Origin: Bacteroidales bacterium | GTDB lineage: Bacteria; Bacteroidota; Bacteroidia; Bacteroidales; WCHB1-69 | Direction: 5' to 3' | NCBI GenBank assembly: GCA_024686335.1 | Contig: JAILCI010000037.1 | Span: 1-64,000, forward strand | Length of the DNA: 64,000 bases | Shown: piece by piece, positions 31,892 to 40,904 of the stretch | Layout: every line of letters starts with the position of its first letter | How positions within the stretch are numbered: the first letter of the stretch is position 1 | Program-made: the position numbers and the translations under genes | The notes under the pieces: generated by a model | Database searches by the model: none | What the model saw: only the letters and a program-made list of their open reading frames with translations | Told to the model about the DNA's origin: nothing

Positions 31892-34780
31892 ATGAGGAAA
31901 ATAGTAATCGGAATTTTGTGTTCCGTTATCTTCCTGACCATTTTCAGCAGTTTTACTGCGCCACCGACGCCTAAAAGTCGAGCTGTGCAGATTATGTCGA
32001 AGATGACATTAGAAGAGAAGATAGCTCAGTTGATGATTATCCGAATCAGTTCAACTGAAACAGAGGAATACAACCAAAATAAAGTCGCTGAAATTGAGAA
32101 GTACCAAGTAGGTGGAGTTTGTTTCTTCAAAGGCGGTCCAGTACGGGAGGCGGTTCTTACTAACCGCATCCAAGCCGTTAGCAGAGTACCTCTTTTCATC
32201 TCAATAGATGGCGAGTGGGGGCCGGCCATGCGTCTCGACAGTTGCATAGCCTTTCCCCGACAGATGACATTGGGCGCACTGTCCACAACCCATGACACTC
32301 TAATTTATCAAATGGGTGTCGAAATAGCTAAACAGTGCAAGGCCGTTGGCATTAATGTTAATTACGCGCCTGTAGTCGACATCAACAACAACTCCAAGAA
32401 CCCCGTCATCAACAGCCGTTCTTTTGGTGAAAATCGCGACAAGGTCACCTCTAAAGGAGCCCTATACATGCAAGGCATGCAAGACGGTGGCATTATCGCC
32501 TGTTTGAAACATTTCCCCGGACATGGAGACACTGAGACGGACTCGCACTTGGGTCTGCCAGTCATCAATAAGAGCCGCATCGAATTGGATGAATTGGAAC
32601 TCTACCCCTACCGGCATCTGATAGAACTCAACCCCGACATGATTATGGTGGGACACCTAAGCATTCCCGCTTTGGATCCAGCTCCCAACTCCATCTCCTC
32701 ACTCTCCTACCCTATCATTTCCGAACTACTTAAGAAGGAGTATGGTTATACAGGTCTTATCATCACTGACGGCCTTGAAATGAAAGGCGTTCAAAAGTAC
32801 AAAACTTACGACGGTGAAATTGAAATCAAAGCTTTATTGGCCGGTGCAGACCTTTTGCTGCTGCCTGACTACGAGACTGGCGTCATCATCCAAGCTATCA
32901 AAAAGGCTGTGGATGACGGTATCATTCCTGAGGAACTCATCAATGAACGTTGTCTTAGAGTGTTAGAGTTCAAGGGTTCAAAAGGCTTGCTTCGTACACC
33001 CAAACCTATCGACATTCAGCATCTGAAAACAATGTTGAATTCGCCTACGGCACAACAGATTAACAATGATATTGAGCGATATGCTATCACGCAAGTGAAA
33101 AATGAGCAGATGCTTCCTCTTGCAAATGAAGAATCCGTTGCATTCCTTTGCCTTGGGCGAGACAATCTGCATAATGACTACAAAAAAGAACTGAATTCTT
33201 ATCATTTCTTTTCGATGTACGAATCCAAAGCTCCCTCCACCAAGGAACAGGAAGCAATTCGTCAGGCACTAGCGCCCTACAAGCAGGTCATCATTGCATA
33301 CGGAGGCTCCAATCAAATAGCTGGTAAAAACTATGATGTAGACCCCAAAACAGTAGCTTTTATCCAAGAGATAGCCAATAGCAAATCTGTGGCACTCATT
33401 CATTTAGGCAATCCCTATGCACTCAACTACTTCCCGTCCTTAGAGAGTATGAAAGCAGTGCTAGTCGCCTACCAATTCACTCCACACACTTTGCGCTGCG
33501 CCGTAGACGCATGTTTTGGACGACAGGCCTGCGAAGGCTTTCTTCCTGTCAGCACAAACCATTTCCCTGCGGGCACAGGCATCACTCCAGCCAGATATTT
33601 TGACGGGCACACATCTCTTCTCCCTGAGAGTACTGTCAAGCAACTTGACCAGATGCTGCAAAACGGCATCCGCGACAAGGTCTACCCTGGCTGTGTAATG
33701 CTCGCGATGAAAGATGGACAAATCATCTACCATAAAGCATTTGGACATTTCACATATCATGCTCAAGATAAAGTGACAGTCCAGACAATGTATGACATTG
33801 CCTCCATCTCCAAGACGGCCGCAACTACTATGGCAGTGATGAAACTCTATGACGAGCATAAGTTTGCGCTAACCGACCATATTGGAAAATATCTGCCCTA
33901 TCTTCAAGGCACTGACAAAGCTAACATCACAATTGCGGAACTGCTGACGCACACATCCGGATTGACTGCCTTCATTCCATTCTACACGAAGATTCAGGGC
34001 AATGAAAAATATCTCCGTCGTTACAAATCGCCTCATTTCAGCATTCAAGTGGCCGATAATCTATACCTCCGCAACGATTATCCTGACACCATGCGCTACA
34101 CCATCGCGCATAGCAAATTAAAGGCAAAGCAATACGAATACAGCGACCTCAACTTCCTATTGTTGAAAGAGATGGTTGAGCAAATAAGCGGACAATCGAT
34201 GGAAGATTTCCTCAACGAAAACTTCTACAAACCGATGGGCTTGAAGCGCACCAGTTTCAATCCGCTGAAACATGGATTCCGCAAACAGGACATCGCGCCT
34301 ACGGAGATGGACAAGACATTTCGTAAGCAGGTGGTTCAAGGCTATGTTCATGACCAGACCTCCGCACTATTCTACGGTAACGCGGGCAATGCGGGACTTT
34401 TCACTACAGCGGAGGAGTTAGGAGCCATTTATCAGTTGGTATTCAATGGTGGTCTCTACCAAGGAGAGCGGTATCTATCCGAGGAGACAGTCCACTTGTT
34501 CACCACGATGTACAAGATGCACGGTTGCGAGGAGCGTGGGTTAGGATTCTACACACCCAAGGCCGACGGCAGCACCTCCATCCTGCCCGAAAAGGCTAGT
34601 AATCGAACTTTCGGTCATCAAGGATTCACAGGCACAGTGGTATGGTGCGATCCTGACAATGGTCTGCTCTACATCTTCCTCTCTAATCGCGTCTATCCGG
34701 ATTGTTATCCTAACAAACTATCACAAAGTAAAATACGCCTCAAGGCTCACGAGCTTATTTACGAAGGCATCAACCCATAA
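31892..34780 (+). CDS. GH3 beta-N-acetylhexosaminidase-like domain fused to beta-lactamase-fold serine hydrolase
   Basis: A 962-residue exported two-enzyme protein. The N-terminal hydrophobic segment (about 3-24) is a signal peptide or anchor. Residues about 30-370 are a GH3 domain of NagZ type: 'KHFPGHGDTETDSH' (from about 206) carries the His-Asp pair specific to NagZ-like enzymes, and 'IITDGLEMKG' (about 290) contains the Asp nucleophile. Residues about 375-570 are the second GH3 domain. Residues about 585-962 are a class C/PBP-like domain with 'SISKT' (SxxK, about 637), 'YSDLN' (YxN-type) and 'GHQGFTG' (KTG-type). By inference it acts on murein or amino-sugar substrates in the periplasm. 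Similar fusions are known in Bacteroidota. Confidence 0.93.
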   Translation: MRKIVIGILCSVIFLTIFSSFTAPPTPKSRAVQIMSKMTLEEKIAQLMIIRISSTETEEYNQNKVAEIEKYQVGGVCFFKGGPVREAVLTNRIQAVSRVPLFISIDGEWGPAMRLDSCIAFPRQMTLGALSTTHDTLIYQMGVEIAKQCKAVGINVNYAPVVDINNNSKNPVINSRSFGENRDKVTSKGALYMQGMQDGGIIACLKHFPGHGDTETDSHLGLPVINKSRIELDELELYPYRHLIELNPDMIMVGHLSIPALDPAPNSISSLSYPIISELLKKEYGYTGLIITDGLEMKGVQKYKTYDGEIEIKALLAGADLLLLPDYETGVIIQAIKKAVDDGIIPEELINERCLRVLEFKGSKGLLRTPKPIDIQHLKTMLNSPTAQQINNDIERYAITQVKNEQMLPLANEESVAFLCLGRDNLHNDYKKELNSYHFFSMYESKAPSTKEQEAIRQALAPYKQVIIAYGGSNQIAGKNYDVDPKTVAFIQEIANSKSVALIHLGNPYALNYFPSLESMKAVLVAYQFTPHTLRCAVDACFGRQACEGFLPVSTNHFPAGTGITPARYFDGHTSLLPESTVKQLDQMLQNGIRDKVYPGCVMLAMKDGQIIYHKAFGHFTYHAQDKVTVQTMYDIASISKTAATTMAVMKLYDEHKFALTDHIGKYLPYLQGTDKANITIAELLTHTSGLTAFIPFYTKIQGNEKYLRRYKSPHFSIQVADNLYLRNDYPDTMRYTIAHSKLKAKQYEYSDLNFLLLKEMVEQISGQSMEDFLNENFYKPMGLKRTSFNPLKHGFRKQDIAPTEMDKTFRKQVVQGYVHDQTSALFYGNAGNAGLFTTAEELGAIYQLVFNGGLYQGERYLSEETVHLFTTMYKMHGCEERGLGFYTPKADGSTSILPEKASNRTFGHQGFTGTVVWCDPDNGLLYIFLSNRVYPDCYPNKLSQSKIRLKAHELIYEGINP

Positions 34781-34787
34781 ACTCATC

Positions 34788-35507
34788 ATGATCACTGAAC
34801 CCTTATTACTGCATATTGAAACCGCCACAGAGGTTTGCTCGGTTGCCTTATCGAAAGGCGCAACCATCTTAGGTGTAGAGGAGAGTGCCGACGGTCATTC
34901 GCACTCCAAAAATCTGTTGCCGTTTATTGAGCAACTGATGCAGGCGACAGGCAAAAGTCTAGAGGAGTTGGACGGCATTGTGGTCAGCATCGGACCTGGT
35001 TCATACACGGGCTTGCGCATCGGCACTTCCACAGCCAAAGGCATCGCATATTCCTTAGGCAAACCAGTCATCACGGTAGGCACTTTGGAGAGCATTGCGC
35101 GCGGCACAGCTGAGGCGTGGGCCTCTGACGGACTGCAAGCGCCGCAGTATGTATCCATGATTGACGCACGTCGCATGGAGGTTTTTGCCGCACACTATGA
35201 TGAGAATCTTTGCGAGGTAGGAGCTCCTGCACCAGTCATTGTCGATGAGGAGGCCTTCCGGACTCTTTTGGACGAACATCGGATCGTATTTTGCGGTAAC
35301 GGAATGCCCAAATGCAAAGAGTTGTTGAGTAAGCATCCCAACGCTCTCTTCATCGACAAACCACTATCTGCCCGTTCTCTGCTCCAACCCGCATTAAAAA
35401 AGTGGGAAGCACAAGAGTTTGCCGACACCGCCTATTTCGAGCCCTTCTATCTGAAAGAGTATGTGGCCGCCAAACCGGTGGTCAAAGGCCTACACCCCAA
35501 CCCATAA
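34788..35507 (+). CDS. tsaB: tRNA threonylcarbamoyladenosine modification protein TsaB
   Basis: Works with TsaD and TsaE to place threonylcarbamoyl on A37 of ANN-decoding tRNAs. I take the ATG at 34788 (239 residues): the frame is open back to 34659 but that part overlaps the GH3 fusion gene and has no TsaB character. The N-terminal 'LLHIETATEVCSVALSKG' and 'VVSIGPGSYTGLRIGTSTAK' are the TsaB signatures of the ASKHA fold. 'YVSMIDARRMEVFAAHY' follows. Spacing of 7 bp after the fusion gene and 4 bp before the UspA-like gene indicates an operon. Confidence 0.94.
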   Translation: MITEPLLLHIETATEVCSVALSKGATILGVEESADGHSHSKNLLPFIEQLMQATGKSLEELDGIVVSIGPGSYTGLRIGTSTAKGIAYSLGKPVITVGTLESIARGTAEAWASDGLQAPQYVSMIDARRMEVFAAHYDENLCEVGAPAPVIVDEEAFRTLLDEHRIVFCGNGMPKCKELLSKHPNALFIDKPLSARSLLQPALKKWEAQEFADTAYFEPFYLKEYVAAKPVVKGLHPNP

Positions 35508-35511
35508 GCCA

Positions 35512-36372
35512 ATGGAAGACAACATCACTATAAAGGAACCGGTAGATCGGAAGAAAAAACTGAACATCCTTGCCATCGCCGACGACAGCGCCTACGGAAG
35601 GGCGGCTGTCTGTCATGGCGCCATGCTCGCCGCCGTTTTCTCCGGTTCCCTGACGATTGTATCCAAATTCGGGTTTACCTACGAGGACAAGTCACCCGGC
35701 ACCGAATCGGAGTCATGGATCTTATATGCCCAAAAGGTTGTAGATCATGACATCGAAACCATTGTACTTCCACACTATTTCTTCCCTGAAACGCTGTACC
35801 AATATGCCGACGAGACCAACACCATCATGTACGTTATCGGTGTTGACAAAAGCAAATCGGAGGGTTTCTTTTCTCTCAATAAGGCATTACGATTCATAAA
35901 AGGATCTCGTTTGCCTGTCATGACCGTTGGCAAGGAGTTGCCCGACAAAGAGATTTACAAGCATGTGCTACTGCCTCTCGATATCGAACGACAGGCCAAA
36001 GAAAAGGCCTTGTGGGCCGGTTATTTCAGCCGCTTCTATGAATCCACCATCCACATTTTACACAACGACTACAAAGATAAGGGACTGCGGCGACAAGTCA
36101 ACGACAATATCGCATTTGTGGAGAAATTATATCAGAACTTAGAAGTCAAATGCGAACTTAACAGTGTCTCTGTCAACCAGGATATCGACCGTTACTCGAT
36201 AGAATACGCTCCCACCGTCGGCGCTTCCCTGACGGTCATCATGATGACACGATATGTCACATTAGGCGACCTTTTGACGGGCAAGCGTGAGAAGAAGATC
36301 ATCGGCAACCCGCAGTCACTGCCCGTGCTCTGCATCAACCAGAGAGACGACTTGTATGTGTTGTGCACATAG
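35512..36372 (+). CDS. UspA-like universal stress protein, possibly tandem-domain
   Basis: A 286-residue cytosolic protein. The start at 35512 is preferred: the frame is open upstream but overlaps tsaB. Residues about 15-150 ('LNILAIADDSAYGRAAVCHG' through 'RLPVMTVGKE') and about 155-286 ('KHVLLPLDIERQAKEKALWA' through 'LPVLCINQRD') look like two Usp folds in tandem. The nucleotide-binding G-2x-G-9x-G(S/T) motif is not evident, so ATP binding is doubtful. Its role is unknown. It is last of the operon that begins at 31653. Confidence 0.75.
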   Translation: MEDNITIKEPVDRKKKLNILAIADDSAYGRAAVCHGAMLAAVFSGSLTIVSKFGFTYEDKSPGTESESWILYAQKVVDHDIETIVLPHYFFPETLYQYADETNTIMYVIGVDKSKSEGFFSLNKALRFIKGSRLPVMTVGKELPDKEIYKHVLLPLDIERQAKEKALWAGYFSRFYESTIHILHNDYKDKGLRRQVNDNIAFVEKLYQNLEVKCELNSVSVNQDIDRYSIEYAPTVGASLTVIMMTRYVTLGDLLTGKREKKIIGNPQSLPVLCINQRDDLYVLCT

Positions 36373-36375
36373 AGA

Positions 36376-36410
36376 GTTGTTTAACTGTTGAATCGTTTAA
36401 CTGTTGAACT
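36376..36410. repeat. Short degenerate GTTGAA-type direct repeats
   Basis: Imperfect tandem copies of a TTTAACTGTTGAAtc-like unit (TGTTTAACTGTTGAATCGTT, then TAACTGTTGAAC). The unit resembles the run at 31463-31500. It starts 4 bp after the UspA-like stop codon and has no terminator-like hairpin. Confidence 0.45.
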
Positions 36411-36553
36411 GATGATTAACGTTTGCACACTTTGCGGCCTTTGTAACTTTGCGTTAAATTATTTGTGAGCATAGTAAACAGCGCTCAATATCTTTTCACA
36501 AACACCTGTTTAAAAAACGCCTGCAACATGCTGTTTTATAGATGGAGAAAGGT

Positions 36554-36561
36554 TATCTTTG
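36554..36561 (+). promoter_or_regulatory. Bacteroidota -7 element before the ddl operon
   Basis: TATCTTTG followed by C, 24 bp before the ddl ATG at 36586. It is the only clear promoter for the five genes to 42556. Confidence 0.68.
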
Positions 36562-36585
36562 CAACATCTATAAAAATATCTTAAA

Positions 36586-37569
36586 ATGTATAATATAGCA
36601 ATTATAGCAGGTGGTGATTCTGGCGAGTATGAGATTTCTCTCAAGACCGCCGACAATATCTTCCAACAGTTGGACAAGAGCTTTTTCAACCCTTATCTCA
36701 TTCATTTCAAGGGTTCTGAATGGACATGGAAAAATGAAAAAGGGGAGATTTTTCCTATCGATAAAAATGATTTCTCATTAACCATCCACGGACAGAAGAC
36801 CACTTTCGACGTCGTTTTCATTGCCATCCACGGTACACCTGGTGAGAACGGCAAGTTGCAGAGCTATCTGGAGATGATAGGCCTGCCTTATACAGGCTGT
36901 GGCAGCTTCAGTTCCGCATTGACATTCAACAAATACTACTGCAACTTGGCAGTGGCAGCACTAGGAATCCCCATTTCGCCTTCATTGCATTTTTACAATA
37001 CAGACCCCATCGATTACGATGCTATTGAGAAAGTCTGCGGATATCCTTGCTTTATCAAATCCTGCAACTCCGGGTCAAGTGTAGGTGTCACAAAAGTACA
37101 CAACGCAGAGGAAGTGAAAAAGGCCTTTGATGAGGCTTTTAAATACGATAACCAGCTGATGGTGGAGAAGTTTGTGCGCGGGCGCGAGATGACTTGCGGT
37201 GTAACAGCCGTTTACGGAAAGGTGCAAACCCTCGCAGTCACTGAGGTGGTTGCTTCCAACGAGTTCTATGACTATGACGCCAAATACACCGCCGTTGGTC
37301 ACAAATTGTTGACCCCCGCCGACATCAAGCCCGAAGAGGAAGCGATCCTTAGAGAGTACAGCGAGAAGATTTTCCACAATCTTGACTGTAAAGGTGTAGT
37401 ACGCATCGACTTCATCATTTCTTTGGATGACGGCATTCCTTATTTCTTGGAAATCAACACTATCCCGGGACAAACTGCACTGAGCATCATTCCAGAACAA
37501 GTCAGATATAACAAATATGACCTGACGGATTTCTATACTCGTCTAGTTATGGAAGCGCTCAAAAAATAA
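36586..37569 (+). CDS. ddl: D-alanine--D-alanine ligase
   Basis: Joins two D-Ala with ATP to give the dipeptide that MurF (7226) adds to the murein precursor. At 327 residues it has an ATP-grasp fold. 'AIIAGGDSGEYEISLKTADN' at the N-terminus, 'IHGTPGENGKLQSYLEMIGL', 'PYTGCGSFSSALTFNK', 'CFIKSCNSGSSVGVTKV' and the C-terminal 'EINTIPGQTALSIIPEQV' are typical. It begins an operon with cell-wall hydrolases, so it may be regulated with wall remodelling. Confidence 0.95.
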   Translation: MYNIAIIAGGDSGEYEISLKTADNIFQQLDKSFFNPYLIHFKGSEWTWKNEKGEIFPIDKNDFSLTIHGQKTTFDVVFIAIHGTPGENGKLQSYLEMIGLPYTGCGSFSSALTFNKYYCNLAVAALGIPISPSLHFYNTDPIDYDAIEKVCGYPCFIKSCNSGSSVGVTKVHNAEEVKKAFDEAFKYDNQLMVEKFVRGREMTCGVTAVYGKVQTLAVTEVVASNEFYDYDAKYTAVGHKLLTPADIKPEEEAILREYSEKIFHNLDCKGVVRIDFIISLDDGIPYFLEINTIPGQTALSIIPEQVRYNKYDLTDFYTRLVMEALKK

Positions 37570-37588
37570 TCATCAAGACTCATAATCT

Positions 37589-38620
37589 ATGAAAATCCAA
37601 TTCAAACTAATTTTACAAGTCAGCATCTTACTCGTTGGACTGATTGGCATCATCAATCAGATGCTCGGACAATATACGGAGAAGGACATTCATGCTTACA
37701 TAGAGCAATACAAGTCTATTGCGATGGCCAAGATGCAGGAGCATCACATCCCAGCAAGTATCACGCTAGCACAGGGCATTTTAGAGAGCGGTTGTGGAAA
37801 GAGCCGTCTAGCTGCAGAAGGCAACAACCACTTCGGCATAAAATGTCATGAAAACTGGGAAGGCGACACCATTCTGGTTGACGATGATGAACTGCAGGAG
37901 TGTTTCCGCAAATACAACAGCGCTGAGGAATCCTACAACGACCACTCACTTTTCCTCAAAAATCGTTCACGCTATGCTAACCTTTTCAAGTTGGATATGC
38001 TGGACTACGTAGGCTGGGCCAAGACATTGAAGGCCGATGGCTATGCCACCAATCCCAAATATCCAGAGATGCTTACAGGTCTGATTGAGCGCTTCAACCT
38101 AGCCAAGTATGACACCATCAGCATGTTAGGTGAAGGTGCATTATATCAACCGAAGAATGAGGAGATGGTTATTAGGGAAGAGCCCGCACAGGCGCCACAG
38201 TCTGTCACTCAACCGCAAACTTCCTCCGGAAAGGTTTTCACCGCTCTGGGCAGTGAGTATCCGATGGGAAGTAGTCCATTCACTTACCGAAAAGTCTTTG
38301 AAAATAACCGCACCTACTTCGTCATTGCAAAAAAAGGCGACACATACGAGACTATTGCTGGTGACGTGCAGGTTTCGGCGGCCAACATTCGTCACTTCAA
38401 CGATGCTGACCAGACCATGCAACCAGTAGAAAATGAAATCGTCTATATCGAAGCGAAGTCAAAAACCAATCCCAACAAAATTCACATTGTTGTGGCTGGG
38501 GAGACCTTACGTTACATTGCCCAACGCTATGGTGTACAACTTCAATATATCTTCAAATACAATAATTTGAACGAAAAATCGATTATACATCCAGGTGATC
38601 AGATTTTATTAAGACATTAA
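37589..38620 (+). CDS. Glucosaminidase (GH73-like) with two LysM domains
   Basis: A 343-residue exported murein hydrolase. N-terminal signal or anchor about 1-27. A Flg_J/GH73-type glucosaminidase domain (about 30-175) has 'SITLAQGILESGCGKSRLA' with the expected catalytic Glu at 66, then 'NNHFGIKCHENW', 'CFRKYNSAEESYNDHS' and 'NPKYPEMLTGLIERF'. A linker follows, then two LysM repeats (about 250-290, 'FVIAKKGDTYETIA'; about 297-342, 'HIVVAGETLRYIAQRYG') that bind peptidoglycan. The next gene is a paralogue with a changed active site. Likely acts in the periplasm. Confidence 0.93.
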   Translation: MKIQFKLILQVSILLVGLIGIINQMLGQYTEKDIHAYIEQYKSIAMAKMQEHHIPASITLAQGILESGCGKSRLAAEGNNHFGIKCHENWEGDTILVDDDELQECFRKYNSAEESYNDHSLFLKNRSRYANLFKLDMLDYVGWAKTLKADGYATNPKYPEMLTGLIERFNLAKYDTISMLGEGALYQPKNEEMVIREEPAQAPQSVTQPQTSSGKVFTALGSEYPMGSSPFTYRKVFENNRTYFVIAKKGDTYETIAGDVQVSAANIRHFNDADQTMQPVENEIVYIEAKSKTNPNKIHIVVAGETLRYIAQRYGVQLQYIFKYNNLNEKSIIHPGDQILLRH

Positions 38621-38633
38621 AAAATATCCAACT

Positions 38634-39920
38634 ATGAAAAAGTCAATTACCCTTATATGCCTGCTGCTAGTCACTCTGACTGGTTGGTCTCAGTACACAA
38701 TAGAAGACCGCATCTATGACTACATAGACACTTATAAAGATTTGGCCATGAAAGAGATGGAGCTCTACAAAGTCCCGGCAAGCATCACTTTGGCTCAAGC
38801 CATCTATGCTTCAAAGGTTGGCACCAATCGACAAGCTGTAGAGGCCAACAACCATTTCGGAATCATGTGCCACACAGCGGAATGGACAGGAGAAAAATTT
38901 TACGAAACAGAGAACCATAGCAGCGATTACTGCTTCCGTAAGTATAACAGCGTAGAAGAGTCATATCGTGATCACTCCCTATTTTTGTCGCAACGCAGTC
39001 GCTATGTGAAGCTTTTCTACTACCCTATTACAGACTATAAATCATGGGCTTACGGATTGAAAGAAGCTGGTTATTCTGGCAATCCGCGTTATGCGGACAC
39101 TTTGATTTCCATTATTGAGAAGTATTATCTGATGCACTACGATCGCAAGGTTGCCCAAAAATTAGGCGATACTACAGCATTGAAGAAAGTGGATGCTCCA
39201 GAGCCTGAGATGATTACAGAAGCGCCGAAGACAGTGGCTCCGACTCCTGCACCCACTCCAGCGTCGAAGCCGGAACCGAAACCAGAGCCGAAGCCGAAAG
39301 CTGAGCCCGCAACTGCATCTAACACGACCTCAACCATCTCAGAAAAACCAAAAACTCAACCTGTGGAAAAAAGGGAGGAAACCAAACCTGTGGAGCAGCC
39401 CAAAAATGAGCCTGTAGTTACCACAGCTCCCAATGAGACCAAAACAGAGGCACCATCCGCCACTGCAACTGAAAGTTACCCGTCATCTGCAGCAATGCCG
39501 AAGGCAGCATCCGTTGAGGGCAAAAATATCTTCATCTTGGATCCATATTCCGTTCCTTTCAAACAAGCGTACTATCCATACACTAGCAGACCCGTTTATG
39601 AGAACAACAAGACTCGTTTCATCATTGCCAAACGCGGTGACACATATGCCAGACTTGCTGCTGCTATGCAGATGTCCGAAAAGAACCTCCGCGCATACAA
39701 CGACGTCTACGACGAGTCCGAACCTATTGAAGATGAGGTCATCTATCTGGAGATGAAGAGTACCAAGTCGCCCGTTGAATACCATACTTTGGCAGCTGGT
39801 GACACCTATCGATACATCGCCCAAAAATATGGTATCCAGCTGAAGATCATCATTAAACGTAACAGCGGAACCATCAGCAGTTATGGTGCTGGCGACCAAA
39901 TCTGTATTGGTTGCAAATAA
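38634..39920 (+). CDS. Glucosaminidase-like LysM protein lacking the catalytic Glu
   Basis: A 428-residue paralogue of the preceding gene with a signal peptide (about 1-20). The glucosaminidase-like domain (about 22-170) aligns well ('PASITLAQAIYASKVGTNRQ', 'NNHFGIMCHTAEW', 'CFRKYNSVEESYRDHSLFL'). However, the catalytic Glu of 'ILESG' is Ala59 here ('IYASK'), so hydrolase activity is doubtful. A Pro/Lys/Glu/Thr-rich linker (about 190-300) is much longer than in the paralogue. Two LysM repeats close the protein (about 330-375 and 384-428). By inference it is a murein-binding or regulatory partner of the active copy. The two probably arose by tandem duplication. Confidence 0.88.
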   Translation: MKKSITLICLLLVTLTGWSQYTIEDRIYDYIDTYKDLAMKEMELYKVPASITLAQAIYASKVGTNRQAVEANNHFGIMCHTAEWTGEKFYETENHSSDYCFRKYNSVEESYRDHSLFLSQRSRYVKLFYYPITDYKSWAYGLKEAGYSGNPRYADTLISIIEKYYLMHYDRKVAQKLGDTTALKKVDAPEPEMITEAPKTVAPTPAPTPASKPEPKPEPKPKAEPATASNTTSTISEKPKTQPVEKREETKPVEQPKNEPVVTTAPNETKTEAPSATATESYPSSAAMPKAASVEGKNIFILDPYSVPFKQAYYPYTSRPVYENNKTRFIIAKRGDTYARLAAAMQMSEKNLRAYNDVYDESEPIEDEVIYLEMKSTKSPVEYHTLAAGDTYRYIAQKYGIQLKIIIKRNSGTISSYGAGDQICIGCK

Positions 39921-39941
39921 TCTATTGATACACAACCATCT

Positions 39942-40904
39942 ATGCCCAACGGATTTTATAAATTCAACCCCAAAACGCTCTCTTACGAGAAGGTGAAGCT
40001 TGGTTTCAAGCATATCGCCAAGAGAATGATATGGGTTGTCATCAGCAGCATAGCCTTCGCACTCCTCTTTGTCTGGATTGCTTTCTATGTGATTGACTCT
40101 CCGAAGGAAAAACTGCTGGAAAAGGAAAACAACGAACTCAAAGCTCAGGTTGAGGATCTGAATACCCGGATAGATCTAATGTCTGATGTGTTATTAGACA
40201 TTGAAGACCGTGACGATAATGTATACCGTACAATTTTGGAGGCGGACCCCGTGCCCACTTCAGAACGTTACCCATTGCTTATGGAACGTCCGGGCAGTGA
40301 TAGTTTGTCGCGCTCCGAGGCCAGCGAGCGACTGAAAGAGGCAAACAAAAAGGCTGACAAACTGATGGTCAGACTTGCCGCACAAACGAAATCACTTGAA
40401 GAGTTAGAGAAACTTGCGGACAAAAAGTCCGAGATGCTCAGTTGTATTCCAGCCATTCGTCCTTTGAAGAATATGTACACCGTCACCTCTGGTTTCGGTC
40501 GCCGTTATCATCCTGTTTTAAAAACACTTAGATCACATACAGGTGTTGATATTGCAGCTCCTAAAGGAACGCCCATATATGCCACCGCCGATGGTGTGGT
40601 TTCTAGCGAGAACCCTGGCGGCGGTTATGGTATCTGTGTCGTCATCTCCCATGGCTATTCTTACAAGACGCTTTATGCCCACATGTCGAAGAAGGCTGTC
40701 AGAGCAGGTCAACGGGTAAAACGAGGACAGCTTATCGGTTATGTTGGCACCTCTGGTATGGCCACAGGCTCTCACCTGCACTATGAGGTCATCAAGGGTG
40801 ACCAGCGCGTCAACCCGGTTTACTACTTCTACAGTGACATCACGCCGGAAGAGTACAACGCCATCCTTGAATCATCCAAGAAAGTCAACCAATCCCTTTC
40901 ATAA
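39942..40904 (+). CDS. M23 family (LytM-type) murein endopeptidase
   Basis: A 320-residue inner-membrane-anchored protein. A cytoplasmic N-terminus is followed by one membrane helix (about 29-51), a coiled-coil stalk (about 53-75 and 125-165) and a periplasmic M23 domain (about 175-300). Zinc ligands are present: 'RSHTGVDIAAPKGTPIYA' (HxxxD) and 'SGMATGSHLHYEV' (HxH). So unlike EnvC or NlpD-type activators it should be an active endopeptidase. Topology and coiled coil resemble Bacteroidota M23 proteins next to alaS or wall genes. It shares one base with the following substrate-binding protein gene. Confidence 0.92.
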   Translation: MPNGFYKFNPKTLSYEKVKLGFKHIAKRMIWVVISSIAFALLFVWIAFYVIDSPKEKLLEKENNELKAQVEDLNTRIDLMSDVLLDIEDRDDNVYRTILEADPVPTSERYPLLMERPGSDSLSRSEASERLKEANKKADKLMVRLAAQTKSLEELEKLADKKSEMLSCIPAIRPLKNMYTVTSGFGRRYHPVLKTLRSHTGVDIAAPKGTPIYATADGVVSSENPGGGYGICVVISHGYSYKTLYAHMSKKAVRAGQRVKRGQLIGYVGTSGMATGSHLHYEVIKGDQRVNPVYYFYSDITPEEYNAILESSKKVNQSLS

